A stretch of 64,000 nt of DNA from Pandoraea commovens (GCF_902459615.1 NZ_CABPSA010000006.1:307879-371878), one strand, 5' to 3'; positions 35,076-46,829 are shown, counted from the first letter of the stretch. The notes: generated by a model from the letters alone, not told the origin. Program-made: numbers and translations.

Positions 35076-35149
35076 CGTGTGCCGTCCCTTCATTGCTTTC
35101 ATCGCATTTGGGACGGCAGCGCGACAGGCCAACGGGAGGGAGAATCATC

Positions 35150-35587
35150 ATGGAATGTCCGTTTTGCGCTGGTGACGGCGGCGAAGTGGTGTGGCGCGAT
35201 CCTGTGCTGCGCGTGGTGCTGGCGAGCGAGCCCGGTTATCCGGGTTTCGCGCGCGTGATCTGGAGCGAGCACGTCGCGGAGATGAGCGATTTGCCGCAGG
35301 CGGCGCGCGAGCATGTGATGCGCGCCGTGTTCGCCGTCGAGACCGCGCAACGCACGGTGATGTCGCCGCACAAGGTCAACGTCGCGAGCCTGGGCAATAT
35401 GGTGCCGCACGTGCATTGGCACGTGATTCCGCGTTATCGCGACGACATCCACTTTCCCGGTTCGGTCTGGAGCGCGCCGCAGCGCGAACTGCCGGAGGCG
35501 GTCATCGCAGAGCGCTCGGCATGGCTACCGGCGTTGCGCGAGGCCATCGTGGCAGAATTGGAACGCATGCCGGGCTGGCCTGCTTGA
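35150..35587 (+). CDS. HIT-family hydrolase
   Basis: A 145-residue histidine-triad protein. The triad HVHWHVIPR is at about residues 85-93. CPFCAGDGGEVVW at the start mirrors the zinc-like CxxC of HINT/HIT proteins, and KVNVASLGNMVPH precedes the triad. HIT proteins hydrolyse nucleotide phosphoramidates or dinucleoside polyphosphates. ATG 35150 is set by GGGAGGGAG 4-12 bp upstream. It lies between the antiporter and the DUF971 gene on the same strand. Confidence 0.9.
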   Translation: MECPFCAGDGGEVVWRDPVLRVVLASEPGYPGFARVIWSEHVAEMSDLPQAAREHVMRAVFAVETAQRTVMSPHKVNVASLGNMVPHVHWHVIPRYRDDIHFPGSVWSAPQRELPEAVIAERSAWLPALREAIVAELERMPGWPA

Positions 35588-35697
35588 TGCAGAGGCCTGA
35601 CTGAGCACGCCCGAGCGGCTATACTGCCCGCCGATGTGCCGTATGCGGCACTCGCGCGGCATGTGCGCGCGGCGACCGAATTTTCTGGAGCAAGATC

Positions 35698-36111
35698 ATG
35701 GCTGGGCTGGAGAAAGACACGCCGATTCCCGTTTCCCTGACGCTGCATCGCGCATCAAAGGTGCTGGAACTCGGTTACGAGGACGGTAAGACCTACCGCC
35801 TGCCGTTCGAATTGCTGCGCGTACTCTCGCCGTCGGCGGAAGTGCGTGGGCACGGGCCGGGGCAGGAGACGCTGCAAACCGGCAAGCGTGACGTCACGCT
35901 GAACGGTCTGGAGCCGATCGGCAATTACGCCGTGCGTCCCGTCTTCTCGGACGGCCACGACACCGGCATCTATTCGTGGGATTACCTCTACGAGCTGTGC
36001 GTGCGTCAGGACGCGCTGTGGCAGGAATACCTGGACAAGCTTGCGGCAGCGGGTGTCGATCGCGACACGCCGATGGTGTCGCCGGCGGCCGGTGGCTGTC
36101 ACCACCATTGA
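35698..36111 (+). CDS. DUF971 (gamma-butyrobetaine hydroxylase-like N-terminal domain) protein
   Basis: A 137-residue protein with the DUF971 pattern: LTLHRASKVLELGYEDGKTYRLPFELLRVLSPSAEVRGHG, then NYAVRPVFSDGHDTGIYSWDYLYELC. The tail ends GGCHHH, which could bind metal. In many proteobacteria this gene precedes ubiE, as here (59 bp upstream). DUF971 proteins have been linked to Fe-S and ubiquinone-related functions, but no reaction is settled. ATG 35698 follows GGAGCAAG. Confidence 0.9.
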   Translation: MAGLEKDTPIPVSLTLHRASKVLELGYEDGKTYRLPFELLRVLSPSAEVRGHGPGQETLQTGKRDVTLNGLEPIGNYAVRPVFSDGHDTGIYSWDYLYELCVRQDALWQEYLDKLAAAGVDRDTPMVSPAAGGCHHH

Positions 36112-36170
36112 GGCCCCGGCGCCGCACGCACGCGAGTGTGTGCCCGCTTACCTGATTTTGGAGATGTGCA

Positions 36171-36905
36171 ATGGGTGATCAGACCCACTTCGGTTATACG
36201 ACCGTCGACGAGAAGGAAAAAGCTGGCAAGGTTGCCGAGGTGTTCCATTCCGTCGCGAGCAAGTACGACATCATGAACGACCTGATGTCGGGCGGCCTGC
36301 ACCGCATCTGGAAGGCCTTCACGATCGGACGCGCCGCTGTGCGCCCCGGCTTCAAGGTGCTCGACATCGCAGGCGGTACGGGCGACTTGTCGAAAGCGTT
36401 CGCACGGGCGGCGGGCCCGACCGGCGAAGTCTGGCACACCGACATCAACGAATCGATGCTGCGCGTGGGCCGCGATCGCCTGCTCGACGACGGGATCGTC
36501 ACGCCGTCGCTGCTCTGCGACGCCGAGAAGCTGCCGTTCCCGTCGAACTATTTCGACGTGGTGACCGTGGCGTTCGGCCTGCGCAACATGACCCACAAGG
36601 ACGCCGCGCTCGCGGAAATGCGCCGCGTGATCAAGCCGGGCGGCAAGGTCATGGTGCTGGAGTTCTCGAAGGTCTGGCAGCCGCTGGAAAAGGCGTACGA
36701 CGCGTATTCGTTCAAAGTGCTGCCGTGGCTGGGCTCGCGCATCGCGGGCGACGCCGACAGCTATCGCTATTTGGCCGAATCGATTCGCATGCACCCGGAT
36801 CAGGAAACGCTCAAGACGATGATGGAAGACGTCGGTCTTGAGCGCGTGGAATACCACAACCTGACCGCCGGTGTCGTCGCCCTGCACATCGGACGTAAGT
36901 TCTGA
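36171..36905 (+). CDS. ubiE: Ubiquinone/menaquinone C-methyltransferase UbiE
   Basis: A 244-residue class I methyltransferase. Family-specific blocks are all present: [37 protein letters not shown], motif [45 protein letters not shown] and [15 protein letters not shown]. UbiE methylates carbon 2 of the ubiquinone ring. It is followed by a terminator, then by Tim44-like, ubiJ and ubiB genes, a conserved ubiquinone locus. Start ATG 36171 has GGAGAT 7 bp upstream. Confidence 0.97.
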   Translation: MGDQTHFGYTTVDEKEKAGKVAEVFHSVASKYDIMNDLMSGGLHRIWKAFTIGRAAVRPGFKVLDIAGGTGDLSKAFARAAGPTGEVWHTDINESMLRVGRDRLLDDGIVTPSLLCDAEKLPFPSNYFDVVTVAFGLRNMTHKDAALAEMRRVIKPGGKVMVLEFSKVWQPLEKAYDAYSFKVLPWLGSRIAGDADSYRYLAESIRMHPDQETLKTMMEDVGLERVEYHNLTAGVVALHIGRKF

Positions 36906-36944
36906 GTACACACTTACTTACCTGATCGTCCAGACGACATACAG

Positions 36945-36984
36945 CGCCCCGGATTGCGGTGAAACGCCGCGCCGGGGCGTTTTG
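36945..36984 (+). terminator. Intrinsic terminator after ubiE
   Basis: CGCCCCGG (36945-36952) pairs with CCGGGGCG (36972-36979). A small GCGG/CCGC hairpin lies in the loop and TTTT follows. Confidence 0.85.
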
Positions 36985-37132
36985 TTTGCCATCCCCTAAG
37001 TACAAGCTAATTTTGCTGTGGCAGAATCGCCCGTCGCCTTATCTGGTTTTAGTACGTAAAAAACGTCTGAACCATTTGGGTTGACGTCTGTCAGTAGACA
37101 GCAACCTATAACTCCACGGAGAGACCAGAACG

Positions 37133-38116
37133 ATGTTCCAGTTCCTGAAAAACAAGCTGTTGTTGGGCGTTGTGGCCGGCGTAGTGGCGGTCGGCATGAC
37201 GATCGCGGACGCTGACGCCAAGCGCGTTGGCGGCGGCCGGAGCATCGGCAAGCAGTCCAACACCGTGACGCAACGTCAGGCAACGCCGCAGCAGCCGGCG
37301 CAAGCCGCCCCGGGCGCAGCCCCGACTCAGGCCGCTCCGGCGGCCGCTGGCGCAGGTGCCGCAGGCGCGGCCGCAGCCGCCAAACCGGCCAACCGCTGGC
37401 TCGGACCGATCGCCGGTCTGGCCGCAGGTCTCGGTATTGCCGCCCTGTTGTCGCACTTCGGCATGGGTGGCGCGTTCGCCAGCATGATGGCCAACGTCAT
37501 CATCATCGCGTTGATCGCGTTCGCCGTGATGTGGCTGATCCGCCGCTTCCGTGGCAATAAGTCGCAGTCCCAGACGCCGGCCTATGCAGGCGCAGGCAAC
37601 GACGCATCGTCGAACAATTCGCTGCGTCAGCAATGGGATAACCAGCAGCAGCCGCAACAGCCGCAGCAGACCGCCTTCCAGACGGCTGCCCCGGTCGCCG
37701 CAGGTGCCGCAGCCGGTGCCGCCGCAGCCGAGTCGTTCGGTGTGCCTGCCGGTTTCGACACGGAAGGCTTCCTGCGCAGCGCGAAGGTGTACTTCAACCG
37801 TCTGCAAGCCGCTTGGGACAAGGGCGATCAGGCCGACATCAACGAGTTCACCACGCCGCAGATGTTTGCGGAAATCAAGATGGACCTCGAAGAGCGCGGT
37901 AAGTCGACCAACCGTACGGACGTCGTGCAACTGGACGCCGAACTCCTCGGCATCGAGCAATCGACCAGCGAGTACATGGCCAGCGTTCGCTTCTCGGGCC
38001 TGATCCGCGAAGCCGAAGGTGCCGCCGCCGAGCCGTTCAACGAGGTGTGGAACCTGACCAAGCCGGTGACCGGTAACGGTGGCTGGGTGCTCGCCGGGAT
38101 TCAGCAGCTCGCCTAA
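37133..38116 (+). CDS. Tim44-like domain membrane protein
   Basis: A 327-residue protein. Residues 1-30 form a signal-like segment (LLLGVVAGVVAVGMTIADADAKR). A Gln/Pro/Ala-rich linker follows, then two hydrophobic helices at about 88-103 and 112-139. A second Ala/Gln-rich linker (about 150-205) leads to the C-terminal Tim44/MBA1-like domain (FDTEGFLRSAKVYFNRLQAAWDKGDQADINEFTTPQMFAEIK). The bacterial function is unknown; the domain is lipid- and membrane-associated in mitochondria. It lies between ubiE and ubiJ-ubiB, a layout common in Burkholderiaceae. GGAGAGACC precedes the ATG. Confidence 0.88.
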   Translation: MFQFLKNKLLLGVVAGVVAVGMTIADADAKRVGGGRSIGKQSNTVTQRQATPQQPAQAAPGAAPTQAAPAAAGAGAAGAAAAAKPANRWLGPIAGLAAGLGIAALLSHFGMGGAFASMMANVIIIALIAFAVMWLIRRFRGNKSQSQTPAYAGAGNDASSNNSLRQQWDNQQQPQQPQQTAFQTAAPVAAGAAAGAAAAESFGVPAGFDTEGFLRSAKVYFNRLQAAWDKGDQADINEFTTPQMFAEIKMDLEERGKSTNRTDVVQLDAELLGIEQSTSEYMASVRFSGLIREAEGAAAEPFNEVWNLTKPVTGNGGWVLAGIQQLA

Positions 38117-38173
38117 GCTGGCTTAAGCTGAATTAGGCTGGCGACGTTTTTGGCGTAACCTGCCTTACAATGA

Positions 38174-38206
38174 GAGCCCGCGCGTCAATGCGCGGGCTCT
38201 TTTGTT
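38174..38206 (+). terminator. Intrinsic terminator after the Tim44-like gene
   Basis: GAGCCCGCGC-GTCAAT-GCGCGGGCTC is a perfect 10-bp stem followed by TTTTGTTTTT. Confidence 0.93.
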
Positions 38207-38282
38207 TTTGCCGTCCGAAGGTTGTCTGCGGACGGCGTCTTTCGGCGCGACCGGTGTTCAGCACCGGCCGGCCGCCAAGCTC

Positions 38283-38906
38283 ATGACCGTAGCCGCCAAA
38301 GCCTTTGCCGCCACCGTGAACCATTTGCTTGCCCGCGAACCGTGGGCACGCGACCGTCTGCGCCATCATGTCGGCGCGTCCGCCCGGCTGGCCATGTCGG
38401 CAATCGACGTGCGCCTGCGCGTGGGCGACGACGGCTATCTGGCCGCCACTGAGGCGGACTTCCCCTGCGATGTCAGCATCTCGGTGCCCCCTGCGGCGCT
38501 GGCGGACTTCGCGGGCGGCGGACAGGCCGCCGTGATGCGCCACGTCAAGATCGAAGGCGACGCCGAGTTCGCCAATACGGTGTCCTATCTGGCGCAGCAT
38601 CTGCGCTGGGAAGTGGCCGAAGACCTCAGCAAATTCATTGGCGACGCCGCCGCGCATCGCGTGACGGAGACCGGCCGCGCGGCTGTCGCCGGTGCTCGCC
38701 GCACGGGCGGCACGCTGGTGCGCTCGCTGGCCGACTACTTCGTGGAAGAGAACCCGCTGCTGGTGGCGCGTCCGCGTCTGGATGCGATGCGCACCGATAT
38801 CGGCACGCTGCGCGACGACCTCGCGCGGCTGGAAAAGCGTCTCGAGAAGTTAGAACGTCTGAAGGGATCGCCCGCTGCGGCGTCCCGCACTACCGGAGGC
38901 CGCTGA
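38283..38906 (+). CDS. ubiJ: Ubiquinone biosynthesis accessory factor UbiJ (SCP2 domain)
   Basis: A 207-residue protein. The SCP2-like lipid-binding domain fills the first two thirds (NHLLAREPWARDRLRHHVGASARLAM..GDAEFANTVSYLAQHLRWEVAEDLSKFIGD). The C-terminus is a coiled coil (DIGTLRDDLARLEKRLEKLERL). UbiJ scaffolds the aerobic Ubi complex. ATG 38283 is chosen from the domain start; an upstream extension would run into the preceding terminator. ubiB follows after 3 bp, so the two are cotranscribed. Confidence 0.92.
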   Translation: MTVAAKAFAATVNHLLAREPWARDRLRHHVGASARLAMSAIDVRLRVGDDGYLAATEADFPCDVSISVPPAALADFAGGGQAAVMRHVKIEGDAEFANTVSYLAQHLRWEVAEDLSKFIGDAAAHRVTETGRAAVAGARRTGGTLVRSLADYFVEENPLLVARPRLDAMRTDIGTLRDDLARLEKRLEKLERLKGSPAAASRTTGGR

Positions 38907-38909
38907 CCG

Positions 38910-40469
38910 ATGCGTCTTCTGCGTCTCATCAAGATTTTCTTCGTCTGCTATCGCTACGGACTCGACGAGCTGGTGCTCTCGAGCATTCCGCATCCCCTCA
39001 CGCGAGGGTTGCTGCGCGTGCTCACGATTGGCCGTAGCGGGCTGAAGGCGCCGCGCGGCGAACGCTTGCGTCTGGCGCTCGAATCGCTGGGTCCGATCTT
39101 CGTGAAGTTCGGGCAGGTACTCTCGACGCGTCGCGACCTGATGCCGCCGGACATCGCACAGGAACTCGCTCGCTTGCAGGATCAGGTGCCGCCGTTCGAT
39201 CCGCAGGTCGCACACGCGAGCATCGAAAAGTCGCTGGGCCGTCCGCTCGACGAAGTGTTCGTGGAGTTCGAGCGCATGCCGGTGGCGAGCGCATCGATTG
39301 CGCAGGTGCACTTTGCACGGGTTCGCGACGGCGAGCACGCAGGCAAGGAAGTTGCGGTCAAAGTGCTGCGTCCGAATATGCTCAACGTGATCGACAGCGA
39401 TCTGGCGCTCATGCGCGATCTCGCCGGTTGGGTCGAGCGTCTGTGGCCGGACGGCAAGCGCCTGAAGCCGCGTGAAGTCGTGGCCGAGTTCGACAAGTAT
39501 CTGCACGACGAACTCGACCTGATGCGCGAAGCCGCCAACGCCGCGCAGCTGCGTCGCAACTTCATCGATTCGGGCATGTTGATGGTGCCGGAGATCTATT
39601 GGGAATTCAGTTCCAGTTCGGTACTCGTGATGGAGCGCATGCACGGCGTGCCGATCAGCCAGATCGACGTGCTGCGCGAGGCGGGCGTCGATCTGAAGAA
39701 GCTGGCGCGCGAAGGCGTCGAGATCTTCTTTACGCAGTTCCTGCGCGACGGCTTCTTCCACGCGGATATGCACCCGGGCAACATTCTTGTGAGCCTGGAT
39801 CCCGCAACGTTCGGACGCTACATCGCGCTCGATTGCGGCATCGTCGGGGCGCTGTCCGAATTCGACAAGAACTACCTCGCGCAGAACTTCCTCGCGTTCT
39901 TCCGTCGCGACTATCACCGAGTGGCGTCGCTGCATCTGGAGTCCGGCTGGGTGCCGCCGGACACCCGCGTGGAAGAACTCGAAGGCGCGATCCGTGCGGT
40001 GTGCGAGCCGTACTTCGATCGTCCGCTCAAGGAGATTTCGCTGGGGCTGGTGCTGATGCGTCTGTTCCAGACGTCGCGCCGCTTCAACGTCGAAATTCAG
40101 CCGCAACTCGTGTTGTTGCAAAAGACGCTGCTCAATATCGAAGGGCTGGGGCGTCAGCTCGATCCCGATCTGGATCTCTGGAAGACGGCCAAGCCGTTCC
40201 TGGAGCGCTGGATGGCCGAGCAGATCGGCCCGCGCGGCTGGCTGGAGCGGTTGAAAGCGGAAGTGCCGCAGTGGAGCAAGACGATGCCGCAATTGCCGCG
40301 GCTCATCCATCAGGCACTGGCGGCGCATGCACGTCCGCAAGACGACACGCTGCTGCTCGCACTCCTTCAGGAGCAACGCCGCACCAACCGCCTGCTGACG
40401 GGCGCATTCTGTCTGGTCGGCGGTATCGCCATCGGTGCGCTAACGGCGTTCGTGTGGCTGTATAGCTGA
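38910..40469 (+). CDS. ubiB: Ubiquinone biosynthesis kinase-like protein UbiB
   Basis: A 519-residue atypical protein-kinase-like ATPase. The KxGQ motif is in [20 protein letters not shown], the Ala-rich loop in [12 protein letters not shown] replaces the glycine-rich loop, and the catalytic pieces are [14 protein letters not shown] and ALDCGIVG. Two hydrophobic helices end the protein ([23 protein letters not shown]), anchoring it to the inner membrane. UbiB supports extraction or presentation of hydrophobic ubiquinone intermediates. It is directly downstream of ubiJ. Confidence 0.96.
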   Translation: MRLLRLIKIFFVCYRYGLDELVLSSIPHPLTRGLLRVLTIGRSGLKAPRGERLRLALESLGPIFVKFGQVLSTRRDLMPPDIAQELARLQDQVPPFDPQVAHASIEKSLGRPLDEVFVEFERMPVASASIAQVHFARVRDGEHAGKEVAVKVLRPNMLNVIDSDLALMRDLAGWVERLWPDGKRLKPREVVAEFDKYLHDELDLMREAANAAQLRRNFIDSGMLMVPEIYWEFSSSSVLVMERMHGVPISQIDVLREAGVDLKKLAREGVEIFFTQFLRDGFFHADMHPGNILVSLDPATFGRYIALDCGIVGALSEFDKNYLAQNFLAFFRRDYHRVASLHLESGWVPPDTRVEELEGAIRAVCEPYFDRPLKEISLGLVLMRLFQTSRRFNVEIQPQLVLLQKTLLNIEGLGRQLDPDLDLWKTAKPFLERWMAEQIGPRGWLERLKAEVPQWSKTMPQLPRLIHQALAAHARPQDDTLLLALLQEQRRTNRLLTGAFCLVGGIAIGALTAFVWLYS

Positions 40470-40489
40470 GCATTGAGAAGAGGACGGAC

Positions 40490-41167
40490 GTGGTCGTGAA
40501 TCGCAGACATTCGATGGTGCTCCACGCCTCGCGCGAAGGAGAGTCCCCAGAGAAGAGCGGGACGCCGCCGGTTCCCTCGTTTGCGCATCGCGATCCGTCG
40601 CGCGCGGAATTCTGGGACGAACGTTTCGCCAGCGCCTTCATGCCGTGGGACGCCGCCGGTGTGCCGCAGGCGCTGCGTGAGTTCGTTGCGGGCGAGGGTG
40701 CTGCGCGTGCCACGCTGATCCCTGGCTGCGGTGCAGCGTACGAAGCCGCGTGGCTTGACGCACAAGACTGGCCGGTGCGAGCCATCGACTTCTCGCCGGG
40801 GGCCGTCGATGCCGCCAAGGCTCAATTGGGTGCGCGAGCGTCGCTCGTCGAGCAAGCCGATTTTTTTGCCTACACGCCGCCGTTCACGCTCGACGTGATC
40901 TATGAGCGCGCATTCCTTTGTGCGTTGCCGCGCGATCTCTGGGCGGACTACGCCCGTCGCATGGCGCAACTGCTGCCGTCGGGCGCACGTCTGGCCGGAT
41001 TCTTCTTCCTCAAGGAAACGCCGAAGGGGCCGCCGTTCGGCATCGCGCCGGAAGCCCTCGACGCGCTGCTGTCGCAGGACTTCGTCTGCGAAGCCGACCG
41101 TCTCGTCGACGACTCGGTGCCGGTCTTTGCCGGGGCCGAGCACTGGATGGTCTGGCGACGTCGCTGA
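40490..41167 (+). CDS. TPMT-type SAM-dependent methyltransferase
   Basis: A 225-residue methyltransferase of the thiopurine/thiol or halide methyltransferase group. FWDERFASAFMPWDAAGVPQAL matches the TPMT N-terminal pattern. The SAM motif is LIPGCGAAYEAAWL, followed by VRAIDFSPGAVDAAK and VIYERAFLCALP. Such enzymes methylate thiols, halides or chalcogenides. The GTG start at 40490 lies 20 bp after ubiB; ATG 40514 is an alternative. The substrate is unknown. Confidence 0.82.
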   Translation: MVVNRRHSMVLHASREGESPEKSGTPPVPSFAHRDPSRAEFWDERFASAFMPWDAAGVPQALREFVAGEGAARATLIPGCGAAYEAAWLDAQDWPVRAIDFSPGAVDAAKAQLGARASLVEQADFFAYTPPFTLDVIYERAFLCALPRDLWADYARRMAQLLPSGARLAGFFFLKETPKGPPFGIAPEALDALLSQDFVCEADRLVDDSVPVFAGAEHWMVWRRR

Positions 41168-41534
41168 TCTCTCGTGGCGACGCATTTGTGCAACACGTCG
41201 CTGACGCCAACTGCGCCTAACCGCCTGACAGCCACTCGGTATTTCCCGATATTTGCCACGATCCGTCCGGGGATTTGTGACTTTTTTCCCCACGCATCCC
41301 GCGCGCCGCTATAATCGGCCCAAAATTTTTTCCCCAGGTGGCAAAAACGGGCGCTCCCGAGCGCTGAATCGCATCAGCCCCGTCATGCACGACCTGATTT
41401 TCTGTTGCCCGGAAGGCTGCGGCCCAAGGCTCGGTTTCGTTGGCTTGCGCGGCGGCTTCTGTCGGCCGGATCACGCCTGCCGTTGACGTTTCCCTGCCGC
41501 AACCGTCGCTCTGGGGCTTGGCTGGGGCCGCGTT
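41168..41534. promoter_or_regulatory. Upstream region of the SSS symporter gene
   Basis: A 367-bp gap. A consensus -10 TATAAT is at 41310-41315, preceded by a T-rich tract at 41282-41287, but no good -35 is seen. If used, the transcript has a 5' leader of about 215 bp. I see no recognised riboswitch or gene in it. Confidence 0.4.
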
Positions 41535-42980
41535 ATGCTGATCTGGTTTGTCATTCTGTATTGGGTCATTTCGGTGGCTATCGGGCTGTTGGCCGCCCTC
41601 AAGGTCCGCAATACCAAGGATTTCACCGTCGCTGGCCGCCGTCTGCCCTATGGCATGGTCGTGGCTGTCGTGTTCGCGACCTGGTTCGGCTCGGAAGCGG
41701 TGCTCGGCATTCCTGCGACGTTCATCGGTGAGGGCCTGCGCGGCGTGGTGGCCGATCCGTTCGGCTCGTCGATGTGTCTGGTCCTCGTGGGCATGTTCTT
41801 CGCCCGCAAGCTGTATCGCATGAATCTCATGACGATCGGCGACTTCTACAAGCTCAAGTACAACCGGACGGTCGAAGTGGTGACGTCGGTCGCCATCGTC
41901 ATCTCGTACCTCGGCTGGGTCGGCGCACAGATCAAGGCGCTGGGGCTCGTGTTCCATACGGTGTCCGGCGGCGCGATGTCGGAGCCGACGGGCATGATCA
42001 TCGGTGCGGTCTCGGTACTCGCTTACACGCTGCTGGGCGGCATGATTTCGGTGGCCGTGACCGACTTCATCCAGATGATCATCATCGTCGTGGGGCTGGT
42101 GTATATCGCCGTGGTCGTGTCGGGTATGGTGCCGGGCGGGGCAAGCGCGGTGATCGCGCACGCTTCTGAGGCAGGCAAGTTCGTGTTCCTGCCGGAGATG
42201 AACCCGGCAGATGTCTTAGCGTTCATAGCGGCGGGCGTCACCATGATGTTCGGCTCGATCCCGCAGCAGGACGTGTTCCAGCGCGTGATGTCGTCCAAGT
42301 CGGAGAATATTGCCGTCTCCGGCTCGGTGACGGGCGGCGTGCTGTACTTCTTCTTCACGTTCATTCCGATTTTCCTCGCCTACTCGGCGCTCCTGATCGC
42401 CCCGTCGATGGTGCAGAAGTACATCGGCACGGACCCGCAACAAATCCTGCCGCAGTTGGTGCTCACCAGCGTGCCGATCGTCGCGCAGGTGATGTTCTTC
42501 GGCGCGTTGCTCTCGGCCATCAAGAGTTGCGCGTCGGCGACGCTGCTGGCGCCGTCGGTGACGTTCGCGGAGAACATCATTCGTCCGATGCTCAAGGGCC
42601 GGATCGACGACAAGCATCTGCTGCGTCTGATGCGCATCGTCGTGCTGTGCTTCACGGCGCTGGTGCTGGTGTATGCCATGAACTCGAAGGCGTCGATCTT
42701 CCAGATGGTCGAGAGCGCGTACAAGGTCACGCTCGTGTGCTGCTTCGTGCCGCTGGCGTTCGGCTTGTACTGGAAGCGCTCCAGCTCGCTGGGCGGCACG
42801 CTGGCCGTGTTCTTCGGGCTGATCGTGTGGATTGCCTGTGAAGCCCTTGCACCGGAAGCGCTGGTGCCGCCGCAACTGGCCGGTCTGCTGGCGTCGATCG
42901 CGGGGATGGTCGTCGGCTCGCTGCTGCAACCGGCCTCGGAGCGCGGTCAGCCGCAGGAGCAGCAGGTCTCGACGATCTGA
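41535..42980 (+). CDS. Sodium:solute symporter (SSS family)
   Basis: A 481-residue inner-membrane carrier with about 13 helices. SSS markers include FTVAGRRLPYGMVVAVVFATWFGSEAVLG near the N-terminus, GDFYKLKYNRTVEVV and VTMMFGSIPQQDVFQRVMSSKSENIAV. It couples Na+ entry to uptake of a small solute; the family covers sugars, amino acids, carboxylates and pantothenate, and the substrate cannot be chosen from sequence. It stands alone on the plus strand with a 367-bp upstream region. Unlike SSS sensor kinases it has no signalling tail. Confidence 0.88.
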   Translation: MLIWFVILYWVISVAIGLLAALKVRNTKDFTVAGRRLPYGMVVAVVFATWFGSEAVLGIPATFIGEGLRGVVADPFGSSMCLVLVGMFFARKLYRMNLMTIGDFYKLKYNRTVEVVTSVAIVISYLGWVGAQIKALGLVFHTVSGGAMSEPTGMIIGAVSVLAYTLLGGMISVAVTDFIQMIIIVVGLVYIAVVVSGMVPGGASAVIAHASEAGKFVFLPEMNPADVLAFIAAGVTMMFGSIPQQDVFQRVMSSKSENIAVSGSVTGGVLYFFFTFIPIFLAYSALLIAPSMVQKYIGTDPQQILPQLVLTSVPIVAQVMFFGALLSAIKSCASATLLAPSVTFAENIIRPMLKGRIDDKHLLRLMRIVVLCFTALVLVYAMNSKASIFQMVESAYKVTLVCCFVPLAFGLYWKRSSSLGGTLAVFFGLIVWIACEALAPEALVPPQLAGLLASIAGMVVGSLLQPASERGQPQEQQVSTI

Positions 42981-43198
42981 TCCCGGCGGACTGAGTCTGC
43001 CGATGCGGTGCATGTGAGTGCTCGCTAGGTGGCTGCGAAATGGCTGACGGCGAGTGCAGGGCAAGAGGGCGGCGGCAGTCGCCCTTTTCCATTGACGGCG
43101 CGGCTTGCCACGCGGATCGTGGCGACGCCCGGTCTTGATCTTGCCTCACGACGCCCCCATTTATCTCCGTACAAATCCCGAAAGCCTTGTGAAGCGGT

Positions 43199-43204
43199 TA
43201 TAAT
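43199..43204 (+). promoter_or_regulatory. -10 element before fmdB-DUF502-aspS
   Basis: A consensus TATAAT lies 37 bp before the fmdB ATG. A matching -35 at 17-18 bp is weak. It would drive the plus-strand fmdB - DUF502 - aspS run. Confidence 0.4.
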
Positions 43205-43241
43205 TCAAGGCTTTGCGCGCCTTTTTCCGTCGGAAAGAATC

Positions 43242-43589
43242 ATGCCTATCTATGCCTATCGTTGCGAAACATGCGGTTTCGCCAAGGATGTGCTGCAAAA
43301 AATGAGCGATGACCCGCTCACCCAGTGCCCCGAATGCGGCAAGGACTCGTTCCGCAAGCAGGTGACTGCTGCCGGGTTCCAGCTCAAGGGCTCGGGATGG
43401 TATGTGACCGATTTCCGCGGTGGTTCCGGCGGCACGAGCGCCCCGGCAGCGGGCGCAGCAGCATCGGCAGCCCCGGCAGCCGCGTCGTCGGGCGAGAGCG
43501 CCTCCGCGTCGTCGAGTGCAGCTTCGGCTGGCGGCGAGTCGTCGAGCGCCCCGGCAGCGAGCTGCGGCGGCGGTTGCGCCTGCCATTAA
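43242..43589 (+). CDS. FmdB-family zinc ribbon protein
   Basis: A 115-residue protein. The zinc ribbon CETCGF...CPECGK occupies residues 1-40 (MPIYAYRCETCGFAKDVLQKMSDDPLTQCPECGKDSF), then GFQLKGSGWYVTDFRGG, a long Ala/Ser-rich linker and a terminal CGGGCACH that may bind a second metal. Family members are small putative regulators or metal proteins of unknown action. GGAAAG precedes ATG 43242, and upstream in-frame codons run through the promoter. The order fmdB - DUF502 - aspS is conserved in betaproteobacteria. Confidence 0.92.
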   Translation: MPIYAYRCETCGFAKDVLQKMSDDPLTQCPECGKDSFRKQVTAAGFQLKGSGWYVTDFRGGSGGTSAPAAGAAASAAPAAASSGESASASSSAASAGGESSSAPAASCGGGCACH

Positions 43590-43639
43590 GCCGAATTTTC
43601 CCTGACCCCCAGTAGCCGACCACATTCGCGAGTCCTGCC

Positions 43640-44284
43640 ATGAGCGTCAAAAAACCCGCGTTGAAGACGATTTTCCTCACCGGCCTGCTGGTGCTGGTGC
43701 CCCTCGCCATCACGCTTTGGGTGCTCGGTCTGATCATCGGCACGATGGATCAGACCTTGCTGCTCCTGCCGGACGAGTGGCAGCCGTCGCGCCTGCTCGG
43801 CCTGCGCATTCCGGGCTTCGGCGTGATCGTCACGCTCGCCTTCGTGTTCATCGTCGGCCTTCTGACGCATAATTTCATTGGCCAGAAGCTGGTCGGCTGG
43901 TGGGAAGCCATTCTGACGCGCATTCCCATCGTTGGACCCTTGTACGGCAGCGTCAAGCAGGTCTCCGACACGTTGCTCTCGAGCAGCGGCAACGCGTTTC
44001 GCAAAGCGTTGCTCGTGCGCTATCCGCACGGCGAGTCCTGGACCATCGCTTTCCTGACCGGCGCGCCGGGCGGCGATGTGGTCAATCACTTGCAGGGCGA
44101 GTATGTGAGCGTCTATGTCCCGACGACGCCGAATCCGACCTCGGGCTTCTTCCTGATGATGAAGGCGAGCGACGTGATCGAACTCGACATGACGGTCGAC
44201 GCTGCACTGAAGTACATCGTATCGATGGGCGTGGTGGCGCCCGCCCACAACCCGCGCCAACAACGTCCCGGTCCGCTCCTGTGA
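43640..44284 (+). CDS. DUF502 membrane protein
   Basis: A 214-residue protein with two transmembrane helices at about residues 10-33 and 57-80, then a soluble domain. DUF502 hallmarks include [52 protein letters not shown] and [15 protein letters not shown]. Function is unknown in this lineage. It lies 50 bp after fmdB and 47 bp before aspS, so it is probably part of one transcript. The tail is Pro/Arg/Gln-rich. Confidence 0.9.
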   Translation: MSVKKPALKTIFLTGLLVLVPLAITLWVLGLIIGTMDQTLLLLPDEWQPSRLLGLRIPGFGVIVTLAFVFIVGLLTHNFIGQKLVGWWEAILTRIPIVGPLYGSVKQVSDTLLSSSGNAFRKALLVRYPHGESWTIAFLTGAPGGDVVNHLQGEYVSVYVPTTPNPTSGFFLMMKASDVIELDMTVDAALKYIVSMGVVAPAHNPRQQRPGPLL

Positions 44285-44331
44285 GCCACCGGGATCTGTC
44301 GGCGCCATTTTTTGAAAATCGGAACAGCAAA

Positions 44332-46134
<1,803 letters not shown>

Positions 46135-46197
46135 GCCGACGCGTCGCAACCGCAAGCCACGGCCGGGACCTGTGTCCCGGCATGGCGCGCCGGTTGG

Positions 46198-46235
46198 AAA
46201 ACCCCCTTTGCCGTGAGGCGAGGGGGTTTTTGCTT
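46198..46235 (+). terminator. Intrinsic terminator after aspS
   Basis: AAAACCCCCT (46198-46207) pairs with AGGGGGTTTT (46221-46230). A GCC/GGC inner stem and a T run are present. Confidence 0.9.
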
Positions 46236-46364
46236 TCTGGCGTGTGTGATGTGGCAATGCCGGTGATCGGGGCGATACGCACGCGTGATGTTCGGCATCC
46301 GTGCACCGCAACGTCGCGCAGGCCCTATACAATGCATCATCGCTGCCTGAACCCCGTTGCCTGC

Positions 46365-46829
46365 ATGAAACCCTTCAAGATTCCCGAATCCGTGCTGGTC
46401 GTGATCTATACGCCGGCGCTCGACGTTCTGCTCATCGAGCGTGCCGACGCGGGGAATTTCTGGCAGTCCGTCACCGGTAGCAAGGATCAGCTCGACGAGC
46501 CGCTGGTCGAGACCGCCGCGCGCGAAGTCTTCGAGGAGACGGGCATTCGTGTGGCGAACGGCACACCCGTGCCCGATGCCGCGCTGACCGACTGGCATCA
46601 CGAGATTCAGTACAACATCTACCCGCGCTGGGCGCATCGCTACGCGCCGGGCGTCACGCGCAACACGGAGCACTGGTTCGGCCTGTGTGTCCCGGAAAAC
46701 ACGGTCGTGACGCTCTCGCCGCGCGAGCACGTCGACTATGTCTGGTTGCCGTGGGAAGCGGCCGCCGAGCGCTGTTTCTCTCCCTCGAACGGCGACGCCA
46801 TCCGGCAGTTGCCGTTGCGCGTGCGCTGA
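46365..46829 (+). CDS. nudB: Dihydroneopterin triphosphate diphosphatase NudB
   Basis: A 154-residue Nudix hydrolase. The Nudix box reads GSKDQLDEPLVETAAREVFEETGI (about residues 36-59), with the usual REVFEETG core. KIPESVLVVIYTPALDVLLIERAD and FWQSVTG are typical of NudB, which removes pyrophosphate from dihydroneopterin triphosphate in folate synthesis. It follows aspS after its terminator, as in many betaproteobacteria. ATG 46365 is chosen because earlier in-frame codons cross the terminator. Confidence 0.9.
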   Translation: MKPFKIPESVLVVIYTPALDVLLIERADAGNFWQSVTGSKDQLDEPLVETAAREVFEETGIRVANGTPVPDAALTDWHHEIQYNIYPRWAHRYAPGVTRNTEHWFGLCVPENTVVTLSPREHVDYVWLPWEAAAERCFSPSNGDAIRQLPLRVR